A stretch of 36,814 nucleotides of DNA, taken from assembly GCA_902776835.1 (NCBI GenBank), contig CACYRK010000030.1, forward strand, positions 1 through 36,814, in the 5' to 3' direction. The stretch comes from an uncultured Bacteroidales bacterium (GTDB lineage Bacteria; Bacteroidota; Bacteroidia; Bacteroidales; Muribaculaceae). The position numbers and the translations under genes were made by a program. This document shows positions 1 to 7,724 of the stretch, piece by piece. Position 1 is the first letter of the stretch. Every line of letters starts with the position of its first letter. The notes below the pieces were generated by a model. It did no database searches. It was not told the origin of the DNA and saw only the letters and a program-made list of their open reading frames with translations.

Positions 1-14
1 CGCCGAAGGTGTGA

Positions 15-221
15 GCGCCACTGTGTGATAGCGGTCGCATACTCAAGGAGGCACTTCGTAGATGTGCCGCAGTAGTGCAATTATGACGATGGCGCTTCTA
101 CCACTGCCGCACACTCTACGAGGTGCGATTATTACGTTGTGACCTAATCACACAGTGCGCACCAGTTCTTCAAACTGGCACGCACAATGTGTTTTGCACA
201 TTAGCAAGTCTACCGACTTGC
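15..221. repeat. Nested palindrome followed by three tandem hairpins, non-coding
   Basis: No convincing gene lies here, but the DNA is highly structured. An outer inverted repeat pairs 15-29 with 147-160 (core CACTGTGTGAT / ATCACACAGTG). Inside it, 51-73 pairs with 103-126 over about 23 bp with two mismatches and one bulge, leaving a loop at 74-102. Immediately downstream are three perfect 6-bp hairpins: 162-167/173-178, 186-191/197-202 and 204-209/216-221. This could be a structured RNA or the inside of a mobile element whose end is the motif at 234-245. A 67-codon minus-strand reading frame across 148-351 runs through these hairpins and has no protein-like features, so it is not called. Confidence 0.6.
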
Positions 222-233
222 CTCCCTGAATGG

Positions 234-245
234 TTTTACCGGACA
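234..245. mobile_element. Transposon-end-like motif (TTTTACCGGACA)
   Basis: TTTTACCGGACA is identical to the core of the right terminus of the element at 28983-29309. Its reverse complement, TGTCCGGTAAAA, matches the IS terminus at 36682 except at two bases. It may mark the right end of an IS or MITE that includes the hairpin-rich DNA to its left. The left end would be outside the window. Confidence 0.35.
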
Positions 246-304
246 CCAATAAAAGGCTATAAAGGCTAAAGCGGCTATTTCCTGGCGTGGGCGCAGTAAC
301 ACAA

Positions 305-335
305 TGGGCGGGAAACCGCGGAGGTTTCTCGCCCA
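305..335 (-). terminator. Hairpin downstream of the C1 peptidase gene
   Basis: Arms 305-317 and 323-335 form a 13-bp stem with one G-U pair and a 5-nt loop. It lies about 45 bp beyond the minus-strand peptidase stop, where a transcription terminator is expected. A smaller hairpin (345-349/355-359) lies between. There is no strong U-tract on the minus strand, so efficient intrinsic termination is uncertain. Confidence 0.5.
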
Positions 336-378
336 TATCGGGTAGTTGCATTTAGCAACCGTTAAAAGCCGAAATTAA

Positions 379-1584
379 TTACTTGATGCCCATTTTCTTG
401 GCGATGTCGGCAGGAACGGCGGCTTTGTTGACGAGGATGTCCATGGTCTTAGCCATGAAGAATGCCTCGCTCACATAGAAGAAGCCGTGATACAGTTGGT
501 TGGTGTCCCAACTGTTCTGCACCTTGAAGTAGCGGTTGCCCTCCTGGTCTACAGCCTTACCCATAATCACCATACCGTGGTCGTCGGTAGTCTCCTTGTT
601 GTCGAACATCTGCTGGCGAATCTCCTGGGTAACCTTGATTTCCTCAACCGGGCCCTTGATGTCCCACTTCTCTTCCTCGCGGTCCTTGTCGCTAAGTTGA
701 GTCCAGCGCTCCATGTCGCTGCCGCTCAGGTCGGGCACATCCTTGTCAACAGGCAGGATGGCATAACCCTTGCGCCACTTGAAAGCCTTCTCGCTCACGT
801 CGGCGCCCCAAGCCACGGTGTAACCGTTGTCGATGGCGTTGTTAACGATGGCGAGCAGTTCCTCGATGGGCACGTTCTGGTAACTGTACCACAGCCAGTT
901 GTCGGCCACCTCAAGGATGAAGGGCTTATAGAAATCATGATGCGTAAACGAAGCGATGCCTACGTAGTCGTCCATCTTGATGGGCAGCGAAGCGGCATAA
1001 CTCTGCGGAGTGTAGGTCTTGCCCTCCCACTGGAAGGTCTCGGGAATCTTGCCCATGTAGGCGTTGAGGATGCCCTGGAAACCTTCGATCCACGACGGGG
1101 TGAGTTTCTTGAGGTGACGCTTGTTGATCACGCTCACATAGCCCTTGAGGGCATCGGTAAGTTCGCTGGTGTCAAATTTCTTGTCGCCATTGGTCATGCC
1201 GGTATACACCTCGTTAGGCATCATACCGTAAGTGCGCCATACGTACTCAACGTCGGCAGCGCCGCCACCCTCGGCAAAGTTAATCTCGCCGTCCATGCGG
1301 ATGTACTTGATAGCCTTGTCGAGATAGCAGTGGTTGACCACGAAGCCCTCGCTCAAGTGTACTTCCTTACCTGTTTTGCGCAGAATCTCACTCTCGAAGA
1401 AAGTGTTGGTCGAATAGCACCAGCACGTTCCCGACTTGTTCTGGTCCTTGACAGGAGTGGTGGGTATCACTTTAACGTCGGTGAACTTGAAGCCCGTGCT
1501 GTCGGGGTTCACCACCTTGTCGTCGGCACCAGCGTTGAACGCCAGCGCGAGAGCCAAAGAGGCTACTAAAAGATGTTTCATCAT
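379..1584 (-). CDS. C1 family (bleomycin hydrolase / PepC-like) cysteine peptidase, secreted
   Basis: The 401-residue protein is a papain-fold cysteine peptidase of the C1B group, which trims peptides as aminopeptidases or hydrolases. The active site is legible: Gln48 (oxyanion) and Cys54 in DQNKSGTCWCYS, His336 in DDHGMVIMG and Asn357 in KVQNSWD. The order and spacing fit C1B enzymes, with an insertion between Cys and His. Residues 1-20 (hydrophobic, ending NAGA before DD) look like a Sec signal peptide, so it probably acts in the periplasm or outside the cell, unlike cytosolic PepC. Two consecutive ATG codons are possible starts; the upstream one is used. It is the last gene of a minus-strand run, 42 bp after the AlbA_2 gene. 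The family is clear; the substrate is unknown. Confidence 0.9.
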   Translation of the reverse strand: MMKHLLVASLALALAFNAGADDKVVNPDSTGFKFTDVKVIPTTPVKDQNKSGTCWCYSTNTFFESEILRKTGKEVHLSEGFVVNHCYLDKAIKYIRMDGEINFAEGGGAADVEYVWRTYGMMPNEVYTGMTNGDKKFDTSELTDALKGYVSVINKRHLKKLTPSWIEGFQGILNAYMGKIPETFQWEGKTYTPQSYAASLPIKMDDYVGIASFTHHDFYKPFILEVADNWLWYSYQNVPIEELLAIVNNAIDNGYTVAWGADVSEKAFKWRKGYAILPVDKDVPDLSGSDMERWTQLSDKDREEEKWDIKGPVEEIKVTQEIRQQMFDNKETTDDHGMVIMGKAVDQEGNRYFKVQNSWDTNQLYHGFFYVSEAFFMAKTMDILVNKAAVPADIAKKMGIK

Positions 1585-1626
1585 AAAGTTTGTTTTTGGT
1601 TAATTAATATATTTATATGTTGTTGT

Positions 1627-2271
1627 TTATTCGTCGTCGTTTTGCGCCAGTGTAACCAGGCACTGTCCGTCGTGATAATACAGTTCGACCACCCCGATGT
1701 CGCACATCTCGACCACGCTGTTTTCGGCCATGTCGCGGCTGCAGTGGGCGAGGCGCATATATCCGTCGATGGTAATGGCGCCGTGGTTGCCAAGATAGTC
1801 AATGAGTTGCTTCTCGCGGTCGGTGAACGAGAAAGGCTGCGCATCGTCCTTGCGATGCTGCATCACCTTCACATGCACATTGCTGGCGAGCACATTCTCG
1901 TCGGCCACGCGGTAGTAAGTGCGCCACTTGCCGTTGTCGTCCTGTGCAAGCACCGGCTTGTCGTCCGCCGGAGCGATGTCGACTTTGAGCACCTGCTTGT
2001 CGGCCACGCGGTAGAGTTTATAACTCACCTTCTGCTCGGGGCGGCAATACATCTGCGCAGCCTGGTCGATCATGTATATTTCCTCGTCGCTGCTCACCCC
2101 GGCAATGTGCCCGTTGTCCTTCACGCCCACTAGCAGGTGGCCGCCGTCGTTATTGGCAAACGCCGAGATGCTGCGAGCAATCTTGCGGGCATCGCTGATT
2201 TGGTATTTAAAATCCTGATGCTCGTGCTCGCCTTCCTCGATAAGCGACAATATGTAGTCTTTCTGTTTCAA
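1627..2271 (-). CDS. AlbA_2 (Schlafen-type) domain protein with C-terminal winged-helix-like region
   Basis: The N-terminal half carries the AlbA_2 signature: EHQDFKYQISDARKIARSIS, then AFANNDGGHLLVGVKDNG at about residues 22-60 of the 214-residue form. AlbA_2 proteins are putative nucleic-acid-binding regulators, often called ATP-binding or transcriptional-regulator-like. The last 70 residues (FTDREKQLIDYLGNHG onward) resemble a winged-helix module. The frame stays open to an ATG at 2370, but those 33 extra codons overlap the upstream gene and read as low-complexity Arg/Ser. I therefore start at the TTG at 2269-2271, 10 bp after the esterase stop, giving MKQKDYILSLIEEGEHEHQD, the usual family start. 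It probably shares a transcript with its neighbours. Its target is unknown. Confidence 0.8.
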   Translation of the reverse strand: MKQKDYILSLIEEGEHEHQDFKYQISDARKIARSISAFANNDGGHLLVGVKDNGHIAGVSSDEEIYMIDQAAQMYCRPEQKVSYKLYRVADKQVLKVDIAPADDKPVLAQDDNGKWRTYYRVADENVLASNVHVKVMQHRKDDAQPFSFTDREKQLIDYLGNHGAITIDGYMRLAHCSRDMAENSVVEMCDIGVVELYYHDGQCLVTLAQNDDE

Positions 2272-2281
2272 CGTGTCGTCG

Positions 2282-3475
2282 TCAGTCCTCGATGGGTGGA
2301 TATGGCTTGTTGACCTTGTCCTGGAACGGCACCTCGCGCTTCTCCAGGATAGCGCGCAGGTAAGGCTCAAGTTTCATGGCGTAGAAGTAGAAGCCGATGT
2401 CGGTAAGGTGGATGCCGTCGACCGAGCCTTCGTTGTTAGGTCCCCACAAGTTTTCGCAGTCCACATAGTAGAGGTTGCGCGGGTTTTCCTCGCGCAGTTT
2501 AAGGTAGTTTTTATGGAATTCATAGTTTTTCTGCGGCAGGTATTTGCCGTAGAACGAACTGTACTTGGCATAACTGTACATTGGGCCCTCGACCATGATG
2601 ATTGGCACCTCGGGCCGCAATGTGCGTATGATATTCACAAATCCGTAGGTTAGCGAGTCGCACATGTTCTTGGTGCAGTTAGGCACGGGGTCGAGAATGA
2701 ACGCTTCCACGTCGGGGATCGACGCCATGGCGCGCGCCATGCAACTGTCCATCTTGCCCTCGCCGCTGATGCCAATGTTCACGCACTCGATGTCGAGGTC
2801 GCGCTGAATGATGCTTGTTGCCACCATGCCGGGACGGCATGCGCATCCGCCTTGCAGGATGCTGGTGCCGTAGAAGATGAATTTCTTGCCGCGTCGCGGG
2901 CTCTCGACTTGCGGCTGTGTGATGACCGCGGTGCTGTCGACACCAATCTCGAGCCAGCGCACGCCGTCGTAGAGCGGCAGATAGAGCATGTATTCATGCA
3001 TGCGGCCATCGAGTTTGTCAACGTACACTTTGCGTTGAATTGAGTCCTCACGCGGCCTCACATCGCTGTCGATGCGCACAGGACGGTTGCAGTTCACAAA
3101 TTGCCATGAGCCATCGTCGTCGAGTATGTAGAGGTCGGTGCCCTTGATTCCGGTGTCGGCCATGTGCATCATGTGCATGTTGGTGAGCAGGTTGTAGCGC
3201 ACGGCCACGGCACGCGAATTGGTGGCGAAACGAATCGCCTTGCCGCTGGTGCACTGTGCGCGCTCCCAGAGCGTGGTGCGCACACTGTCGCGCAGTGTGA
3301 GAGGTATGCGCGACTCGAAGGAGCGGTCGAAGGCATAGTTTATCATGCGGAAATCGAGCGCGTCGACAAAGCGCAGCGTGTCGGCATCGGTGAAGTCCTG
3401 CGCCTGCAGCGGGGCGTGAAGCGACCCCACAATAGCGAGCAGCGCCACTACGGCTGACAAAAGAAATCTTTTCAT
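2282..3475 (-). CDS. Secreted SGNH/GDSL hydrolase with N-terminal GxDLY domain
   Basis: The 397-residue protein has a signal peptide (residues 1-25, ending LQAQ). It then has a beta-sandwich domain with the GxDLY motif (G112-TDLY-116), and from about residue 195 an SGNH esterase domain. The nucleophile is Ser205 in FYGTSILQGG, where GTS replaces GDS, as is normal in the Lipase_GDSL_3 family. Gly and Asn blocks follow (NIGISGEGKM near 233; LDPVPN, Asn266). The catalytic Asp353/His356 pair is in SVDGIHLTDIGF. Such enzymes usually remove acyl groups from glycans or other esters outside the cytoplasm; the substrate here is unknown. It is the first gene of the minus-strand run and has a good promoter just upstream (3502-3533). 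Confidence 0.9.
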   Translation of the reverse strand: MKRFLLSAVVALLAIVGSLHAPLQAQDFTDADTLRFVDALDFRMINYAFDRSFESRIPLTLRDSVRTTLWERAQCTSGKAIRFATNSRAVAVRYNLLTNMHMMHMADTGIKGTDLYILDDDGSWQFVNCNRPVRIDSDVRPREDSIQRKVYVDKLDGRMHEYMLYLPLYDGVRWLEIGVDSTAVITQPQVESPRRGKKFIFYGTSILQGGCACRPGMVATSIIQRDLDIECVNIGISGEGKMDSCMARAMASIPDVEAFILDPVPNCTKNMCDSLTYGFVNIIRTLRPEVPIIMVEGPMYSYAKYSSFYGKYLPQKNYEFHKNYLKLREENPRNLYYVDCENLWGPNNEGSVDGIHLTDIGFYFYAMKLEPYLRAILEKREVPFQDKVNKPYPPIED

Positions 3476-3501
3476 CGCGTTGTGATGTTTTTAGTTAGGC
3501 A

Positions 3502-3533
3502 CAAAGTTACGAAAAATCGCCCATTCTCGCAAA
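3502..3533 (-). promoter_or_regulatory. Bacteroidales promoter of the SGNH hydrolase gene, overlapped by a palindrome
   Basis: On the minus strand, TTTG (3533-3530) and TAACTTTG (3509-3502) are separated by 20 bp, matching the Bacteroidales -33/-7 consensus. An inverted repeat (3520-3530 with 3540-3550, CCCATT...AATGGG type, 10 of 11 matches) covers the -33 element and could be an operator; that role is inference. Confidence 0.65.
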
Positions 3534-3580
3534 TAAAAAGCGAAAATGGGTGTTACGATGATGATACATTGGCCATTAGT

Positions 3581-3610
3581 AAAAAAACCGGCCACGCAAT
3601 CGTGACCGGT
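3581..3610 (-). terminator. Intrinsic terminator of the OmpA-type lipoprotein gene
   Basis: Arms 3587-3596 and 3601-3610 form a 10-bp stem with one mismatch and a CAAT loop. On the minus strand it is followed by seven T residues (3587-3581). It lies about 50 bp beyond the lipoprotein stop codon. Confidence 0.85.
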
Positions 3611-3660
3611 CATTTACCTTTTAAATTCTGCTATGGCGCTGAGAAAGCACCATTTTCGAT

Positions 3661-4350
3661 TTACTGTAGGGTGCCGTTTTCGGCAGCCTGAATCATTGCC
3701 TCGTTAGCCGAGATGTAAACCTCGACGCGGCGGTTCTGAGCACGTCCTGCCTCGGTGTCGTTGCTGGCAACGGGGAAGTCGTAAGCATATCCGTCGGCGG
3801 TCATGCGGTTGGGAGCCACACCAGCGTTAACGAGATAGTTGAAGACTGAGTTTGCACGCTCCTTCGACAGGCGCTCGTTGACGGCGCGCGTACCAGTGTT
3901 GTCGGTGTGACCGGCAATCTGTACGTTGGTCTGAGGATTGTTCTGCAGCGAGATAGCGAACTGGTTGAGCGAGTTCTTAGCGTTTGCACTGAGGTTGCTC
4001 TTGCCAGTAGCGAAGAGGATACCCTGATCGAAGGTGACCTTAATGGCACGCAGACCGTTAACGTCGGTCATGGTGTCGACTTGTGCGCCATTGATGCGAG
4101 CGAGTTCTTCGGCTTGCTTATCCATCTTCTTGCCGATGAGTGTACCAGCAGTACCACCGACTACAGCGCCGATAGCAGCACCCACAGCAGCACCTTTGCC
4201 CTTGCCAAACAGAGCGCCGAGACCAGCACCCACGGCAGCGCCGCCACCAGTTCCAAAGATTGCACCCTTAGAGGTGTTGTTCAAAGTACCGCAACCAGTG
4301 ACACCCATCACCAGTAATGCGCTTAAAACTAAAGACAGTAATTTTTTCAT
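3661..4350 (-). CDS. OmpA-family outer membrane lipoprotein with glycine zipper
   Basis: The 229-residue protein starts MKKLLSLVLSALLVMGVTGC, a lipoprotein signal with the lipidated residue at Cys20. A Gly/Ala-rich stretch of about 45 residues follows (GTGGGAAVGAGLGALFGKGK type), a glycine zipper that can insert in or associate with membranes. The rest is an OmpA C-terminal peptidoglycan-binding domain: FATGKSNLSANAK, then GHTDNTGT, NERLSKERANSV and the closing AQNRRVEVYI. It is expected to tether the outer membrane to peptidoglycan (Pal/YiaD-like). A TTG two codons upstream is also open, but the ATG at 4350 gives the normal lipoprotein start. It is monocistronic, with its own terminator and a probable -7 element at 4419-4412. 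Confidence 0.92.
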   Translation of the reverse strand: MKKLLSLVLSALLVMGVTGCGTLNNTSKGAIFGTGGGAAVGAGLGALFGKGKGAAVGAAIGAVVGGTAGTLIGKKMDKQAEELARINGAQVDTMTDVNGLRAIKVTFDQGILFATGKSNLSANAKNSLNQFAISLQNNPQTNVQIAGHTDNTGTRAVNERLSKERANSVFNYLVNAGVAPNRMTADGYAYDFPVASNDTEAGRAQNRRVEVYISANEAMIQAAENGTLQ

Positions 4351-4411
4351 TTTCAAAATGTTTTAAAATTATGTATAATAAAATTTATTGTTTTCACTCT
4401 TAAAAACGTTG

Positions 4412-4419
4412 CAAATATA
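4412..4419 (-). promoter_or_regulatory. Probable -7 element of the OmpA-type lipoprotein gene
   Basis: The minus strand reads TATATTTG, matching TAnnTTTG, about 60 bp before the ATG. I see no convincing TTTG at the proper -33 spacing, so this is a half-site call. Confidence 0.45.
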
Positions 4420-4514
4420 AAGCATATTTTTCAATTTGGCAATCTTTAGCCTGAAAAAACCGACAAATAGCCATAAAAGAGTCGACTAAAACGACATTTT
4501 CACCGACGTTGGCG

Positions 4515-6530
4515 TCAACGCTTGTTGGTGATTGGTTGCCAAGCCTTTTCCTTAATGTCGCCATTTCGGAATGCGCGCAGCAACTTCTTCAGGTCGGCTA
4601 TTTGTTCTCGCAGATCCTCACCCTTGTCGGTGTCCTTCACGAGCATGCGGTGGTCGGCCATCTCAACGAGTTGATAGGTCGACACGATGTCCTGTCCTTC
4701 CTCGATAGCCTTAGTAATTGAGGTAAACGGCTCGTGCTGAACCAACTGGAAGCCGCGCGAATGGTACACCAGGGTGTATCCGGCGATACCTGTTTCGGGC
4801 TGGTAAGCCTTGCTGAAGCCGCCATCAATCACCATGAGTTTGCCACCGGCCTTCACCGGCTGCTCGCCCTTGATGGTCTTCACCGGCACGTGGCCGTTGA
4901 TGATGTGGCGGAACTTGCCGGTCACGCCAAACTCGTCGAGGATGCGGTCGCACACCTCGGGATTGTCGCGCATGGTGTAATAGTTGCCTTTATTCTCTTT
5001 CCAGGCTTCCTTGTCGGCAATAAAGTAGCGCTCGAAGGTGGTCATCTTATCCTTGTCGAACGCCGGCGAATCCTTGCCGCACCACAAATACCATATATAG
5101 TCAAGGGCAAAAGCATGCTGTGCGGTTGTGTCGGCGCCAAAGTATGCCTCGCGAATCAACTCGCCGGCCTTCTTCAGAAGGGCCTTGCCGTGGTATTTCT
5201 TGCCTTGAATAGCCACGTCTTTCAATGTGCCGTCCTCGTTCAGAGGTATTGAGGCATGATAGAGCAAGTTGCCGTTGGTGACGGTGTAGATGCATCCGTT
5301 GCGGAACATGCACAGGATGTGGCGGCGCAATTTCTCAGAGCCGGTAAACGCTTCGTGCAGATGCTTGACCACGGCGGCCTCGCCCGGTGTGAGGGCATAA
5401 GGATTCTTGGGGTCCACCGTCGGCAAGTCGATGTCGGTGAGTTTGTAGGTCTTGCCGTTTGTCAGTTTGATGCACTGGTTCTCGTAGTCAATCAGGTGCA
5501 ACTGGCGGCGGTCATCCATATCAAACTCGGGCCTGCGTGCGATGGTTGCGGCCTCAAGTTTGAATTGTATGATGGTGATGGCTTTGTGCATCTGTGTCAG
5601 CAGTTTGTTGTCCTGGAGGTCGTCGGTGCGTCCGTCAATCACCTTCGGACGGAACGCGCTGCAGTCACCCGGATAAGTGGCCATGGCAAAGGTTGCCAGC
5701 GGCAGCAGGTTGATGCCGTAGCAATTCTCAATCACATATTGGTTGCCGTAACGCAAGGCGATGCGCAGCACATTGGCTATCGAGCAGTCGTTGCCGGCGG
5801 CGGCACCCATCCACAGGATGTCGTGATTGCCCCACTGAATATCGAAATTGTGGTAATTGCACAGGATGTCCATGATTTTGTCGGGACTGGGACCACGGTC
5901 AAACACGTCGCCCAAGATGTGCAGCACATCGATGGTGAGTTGCTGAATGAGGTTGCACATGGCAATGATGAAGGCGTCGGCACGGCGTGTTTCGATGATT
6001 GAATGCACAATACCGTCGACGTAGGCCTGCTTGTTGGGGTCGCTGGAGCGCTCATGGAGCAACTCTTGGATGATATAAGAGAAATCGTCGGGCAGTGCCT
6101 TGTGCACCTTAGAACGGGTATATTTCGACGACACGTTGCGGCACACGCGCACCAGGCGGTTGATTGTTATGAAATACCAGTCGTTAAGTTCCTCTTCATC
6201 GGGCAACTCGGTTTTCATAAGTTCGAGTTTCTCCTTAGGATAGTAGATGAGCGTGCACAACTCTTTAATCTCGCGAATGCTCAACGTTTCGTTGAAAATC
6301 TCGTTAACCTTGCGCTTGATGGTACCCGAGGCGTTGCGCAGCACGTGCTGGAAAGCCTCGTACTCTCCGTGCAGGTCGGCAAGGAAGTGCTCGGTGCCTT
6401 TGGGCAGATTGAGAATTGCCTCAAGATTAATGATTTCGGTGGTGGCAGTTGCCACATTGGGGAAGTTGCGAGCAAGCAGCCGCAAATACTTCATCTCATC
6501 AACGTTTGTGGTTGTCTGTGAATTCTTCAT
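4515..6530 (-). CDS. fbp: Class III fructose-1,6-bisphosphatase
   Basis: The 671-residue protein is the class III FBPase (PF06874 type) found in Firmicutes and Bacteroidetes. It converts fructose 1,6-bisphosphate to fructose 6-phosphate in gluconeogenesis. The calcineurin-like metallophosphatase motifs are present in order: ADLHGEYEAF (Asp52, His54), GDVFDRG (207-213), GNHD (234-237) and near the C-terminus NGHVPVKTIKGE followed by VIDGGFSKAYQ. The length is typical for the family. It is transcribed divergently from kdsB and preceded by a tandemly duplicated promoter (6566-6688). No strong terminator is visible after its stop. Confidence 0.96.
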   Translation of the reverse strand: MKNSQTTTNVDEMKYLRLLARNFPNVATATTEIINLEAILNLPKGTEHFLADLHGEYEAFQHVLRNASGTIKRKVNEIFNETLSIREIKELCTLIYYPKEKLELMKTELPDEEELNDWYFITINRLVRVCRNVSSKYTRSKVHKALPDDFSYIIQELLHERSSDPNKQAYVDGIVHSIIETRRADAFIIAMCNLIQQLTIDVLHILGDVFDRGPSPDKIMDILCNYHNFDIQWGNHDILWMGAAAGNDCSIANVLRIALRYGNQYVIENCYGINLLPLATFAMATYPGDCSAFRPKVIDGRTDDLQDNKLLTQMHKAITIIQFKLEAATIARRPEFDMDDRRQLHLIDYENQCIKLTNGKTYKLTDIDLPTVDPKNPYALTPGEAAVVKHLHEAFTGSEKLRRHILCMFRNGCIYTVTNGNLLYHASIPLNEDGTLKDVAIQGKKYHGKALLKKAGELIREAYFGADTTAQHAFALDYIWYLWCGKDSPAFDKDKMTTFERYFIADKEAWKENKGNYYTMRDNPEVCDRILDEFGVTGKFRHIINGHVPVKTIKGEQPVKAGGKLMVIDGGFSKAYQPETGIAGYTLVYHSRGFQLVQHEPFTSITKAIEEGQDIVSTYQLVEMADHRMLVKDTDKGEDLREQIADLKKLLRAFRNGDIKEKAWQPITNKR

Positions 6531-6564
6531 GTTATAGTATCAAAAGGTATATTTTTTATGCGCG

Positions 6565-6703
6565 CAAAATTACTGCAAACCGAGCGAAAAACCAAAACTT
6601 GTTTTGAGTTTTTCCGAGGTGCCGCGTAATTTATCTAAAATTACTGCAAACCGAGCGAAAAACCAAAACTTGTTTTGAGTTTTTCCGAAACACGGCGTAA
6701 TTT
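6565..6703 (-). repeat. Tandem 67-bp palindromic units carrying duplicated fbp promoters
   Basis: Bases 6566-6617 and 6637-6688 are identical over 52 bp, with a 71-bp period. Each extends into a 67-bp imperfect palindrome bounded by AAATTAC/GTAATTT, with an internal 12-bp stem around CAAAACTTGTTTTG. On the minus strand the fbp-proximal unit contains TTTG (6596-6593), 20 bp, then TAATTTTG (6572-6565), a near-perfect Bacteroidales promoter about 35 bp before the fbp ATG. The distal unit has the same -33 but a -7 ending in A (TAATTTTA). This looks like a promoter duplicated in tandem, with the outer copy slightly weakened. Confidence 0.75.
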
Positions 6704-6777
6704 CGGGGATGAATTGCTAATGGTTATATTATATGTTTAATTTGTTTAATTTGTGGTTTCTACAAGTAGATTTTTGC

Positions 6778-6785
6778 TAATTTTG
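6778..6785 (+). promoter_or_regulatory. Probable -7 element of kdsB
   Basis: TAATTTTG lies 61 bp upstream of the kdsB ATG. A TTTG is present at 6750-6753, but its 24-bp spacing is longer than consensus. The DNA between the fbp promoter repeats and this point is AT-rich and has no gene. Confidence 0.5.
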
Positions 6786-6846
6786 CAGTTGCGCAAGGTC
6801 AAGCGACTTGTGACAACGACTTGAAACAACTATCAATCAACAATAT

Positions 6847-7608
6847 ATGAACGATACCACATTTATTGGAATTATTCCGGCCCGCTACGGGTCGACCCGC
6901 TTTCCGGCCAAGCCACTGGCCAAGTTAGGCGGCATGACGGTTATTGAACGCGTATATCGGCAGGTGAGCCAGGTGCTCGAGCACGTTGTTGTCGCCACCG
7001 ACGATGAGCGCATCGCCGACGAGGTGACACGCTTTGGCGGCACGGCAGTGATGACGAGCACGGCGCACCGCAGTGGCACCGACCGCTGCTGGGAGGCCTA
7101 CCAGAAAGTCGGCAACGGCGAGGACGTCGTGATAAACATCCAAGGCGACGAGCCGTTTATCCAGCCCGAGCAACTGCGCGCGCTGATGGGCTGCTTTGCT
7201 GTGCCCGAGACACATATCGCAACCCTCTTGAAGCCGTTTGCCCCTACCCGCCCCTACGCCGACCTCGAGAACCCCAATGTGGTGAAAGTGGTGACCGATG
7301 ACCAAGGCCGCGCACTGTATTTCTCGCGTTCGGTGATTCCGTATGTGCGTGGCCATGAGCGCGCTGAGTGGCCATCGTTAAAGCAATACTTTACCCACGT
7401 CGGACTCTACGCCTATCGCAGCCACGTGCTTGAGCAGGTGACGAAACTGCCGCAGTCGTCGCTCGAAATCGCGGAGTCACTTGAACAGTTGCGATGGCTG
7501 GAAAACGGGCTGACGATTCAGACCGCGGTGACGACCATCGACACCATCGGCATCGACACCCCCGACGACCTGCGCCGCGCCGAGCAATTCCTCGCCAACC
7601 AGTTATAA
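6847..7608 (+). CDS. kdsB: 3-deoxy-manno-octulosonate cytidylyltransferase (CMP-Kdo synthetase)
   Basis: The 253-residue enzyme activates Kdo with CTP to CMP-Kdo for the inner core of lipopolysaccharide, in the cytoplasm. The signatures are the nucleotide-binding start GIIPARYGSTRFPAKPL (Arg13, Gly15, Lys22), the STAHRSGTDR loop around 71-80 and the metal/CTP site NIQGDEPFI (Asp101). The end of the protein (TTIDTIGIDTPDDLRRAEQF) is also typical. The length fits the family (about 245-255 residues). It stands alone between a divergent fbp and its own strong terminator, so it is probably monocistronic. Confidence 0.97.
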   Translation: MNDTTFIGIIPARYGSTRFPAKPLAKLGGMTVIERVYRQVSQVLEHVVVATDDERIADEVTRFGGTAVMTSTAHRSGTDRCWEAYQKVGNGEDVVINIQGDEPFIQPEQLRALMGCFAVPETHIATLLKPFAPTRPYADLENPNVVKVVTDDQGRALYFSRSVIPYVRGHERAEWPSLKQYFTHVGLYAYRSHVLEQVTKLPQSSLEIAESLEQLRWLENGLTIQTAVTTIDTIGIDTPDDLRRAEQFLANQL

Positions 7609-7640
7609 GGCCATCGGCTTTGTGCTAAAAATCAAACGCA

Positions 7641-7714
7641 AATTACGCGAATTTTTACGAATAAACTCATTAGAGAGATTCGTAGAAATTCGCGTAATTC
7701 GCTGTTTTTTTTTT
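7641..7714 (+). terminator. Long-stem intrinsic terminator of kdsB
   Basis: Arms 7641-7662 and 7678-7699 form a 22-bp AT-rich stem with a single G-U pair and a 15-nt loop. A run of ten T residues (7705-7714) follows. It lies between the converging kdsB and Sel1-repeat genes. The stem is longer than most terminators, and the core (AATTACGCGAATT) may be a dispersed repeat. Confidence 0.8.
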
Positions 7715-7724
7715 AGGTAATTGG

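Noticed and set aside
148..351. 67-codon minus-strand frame near the left edge
   Set aside because: It overlaps three perfect hairpins and a terminator-like stem, and the translated sequence has no protein-like pattern.
2272..2370. N-terminal extension of the AlbA_2 protein from the ATG at 2370
   Set aside because: It would overlap the esterase gene by nearly 90 bp and adds an Arg/Ser-rich stretch foreign to the family. The TTG at 2271 fits better.
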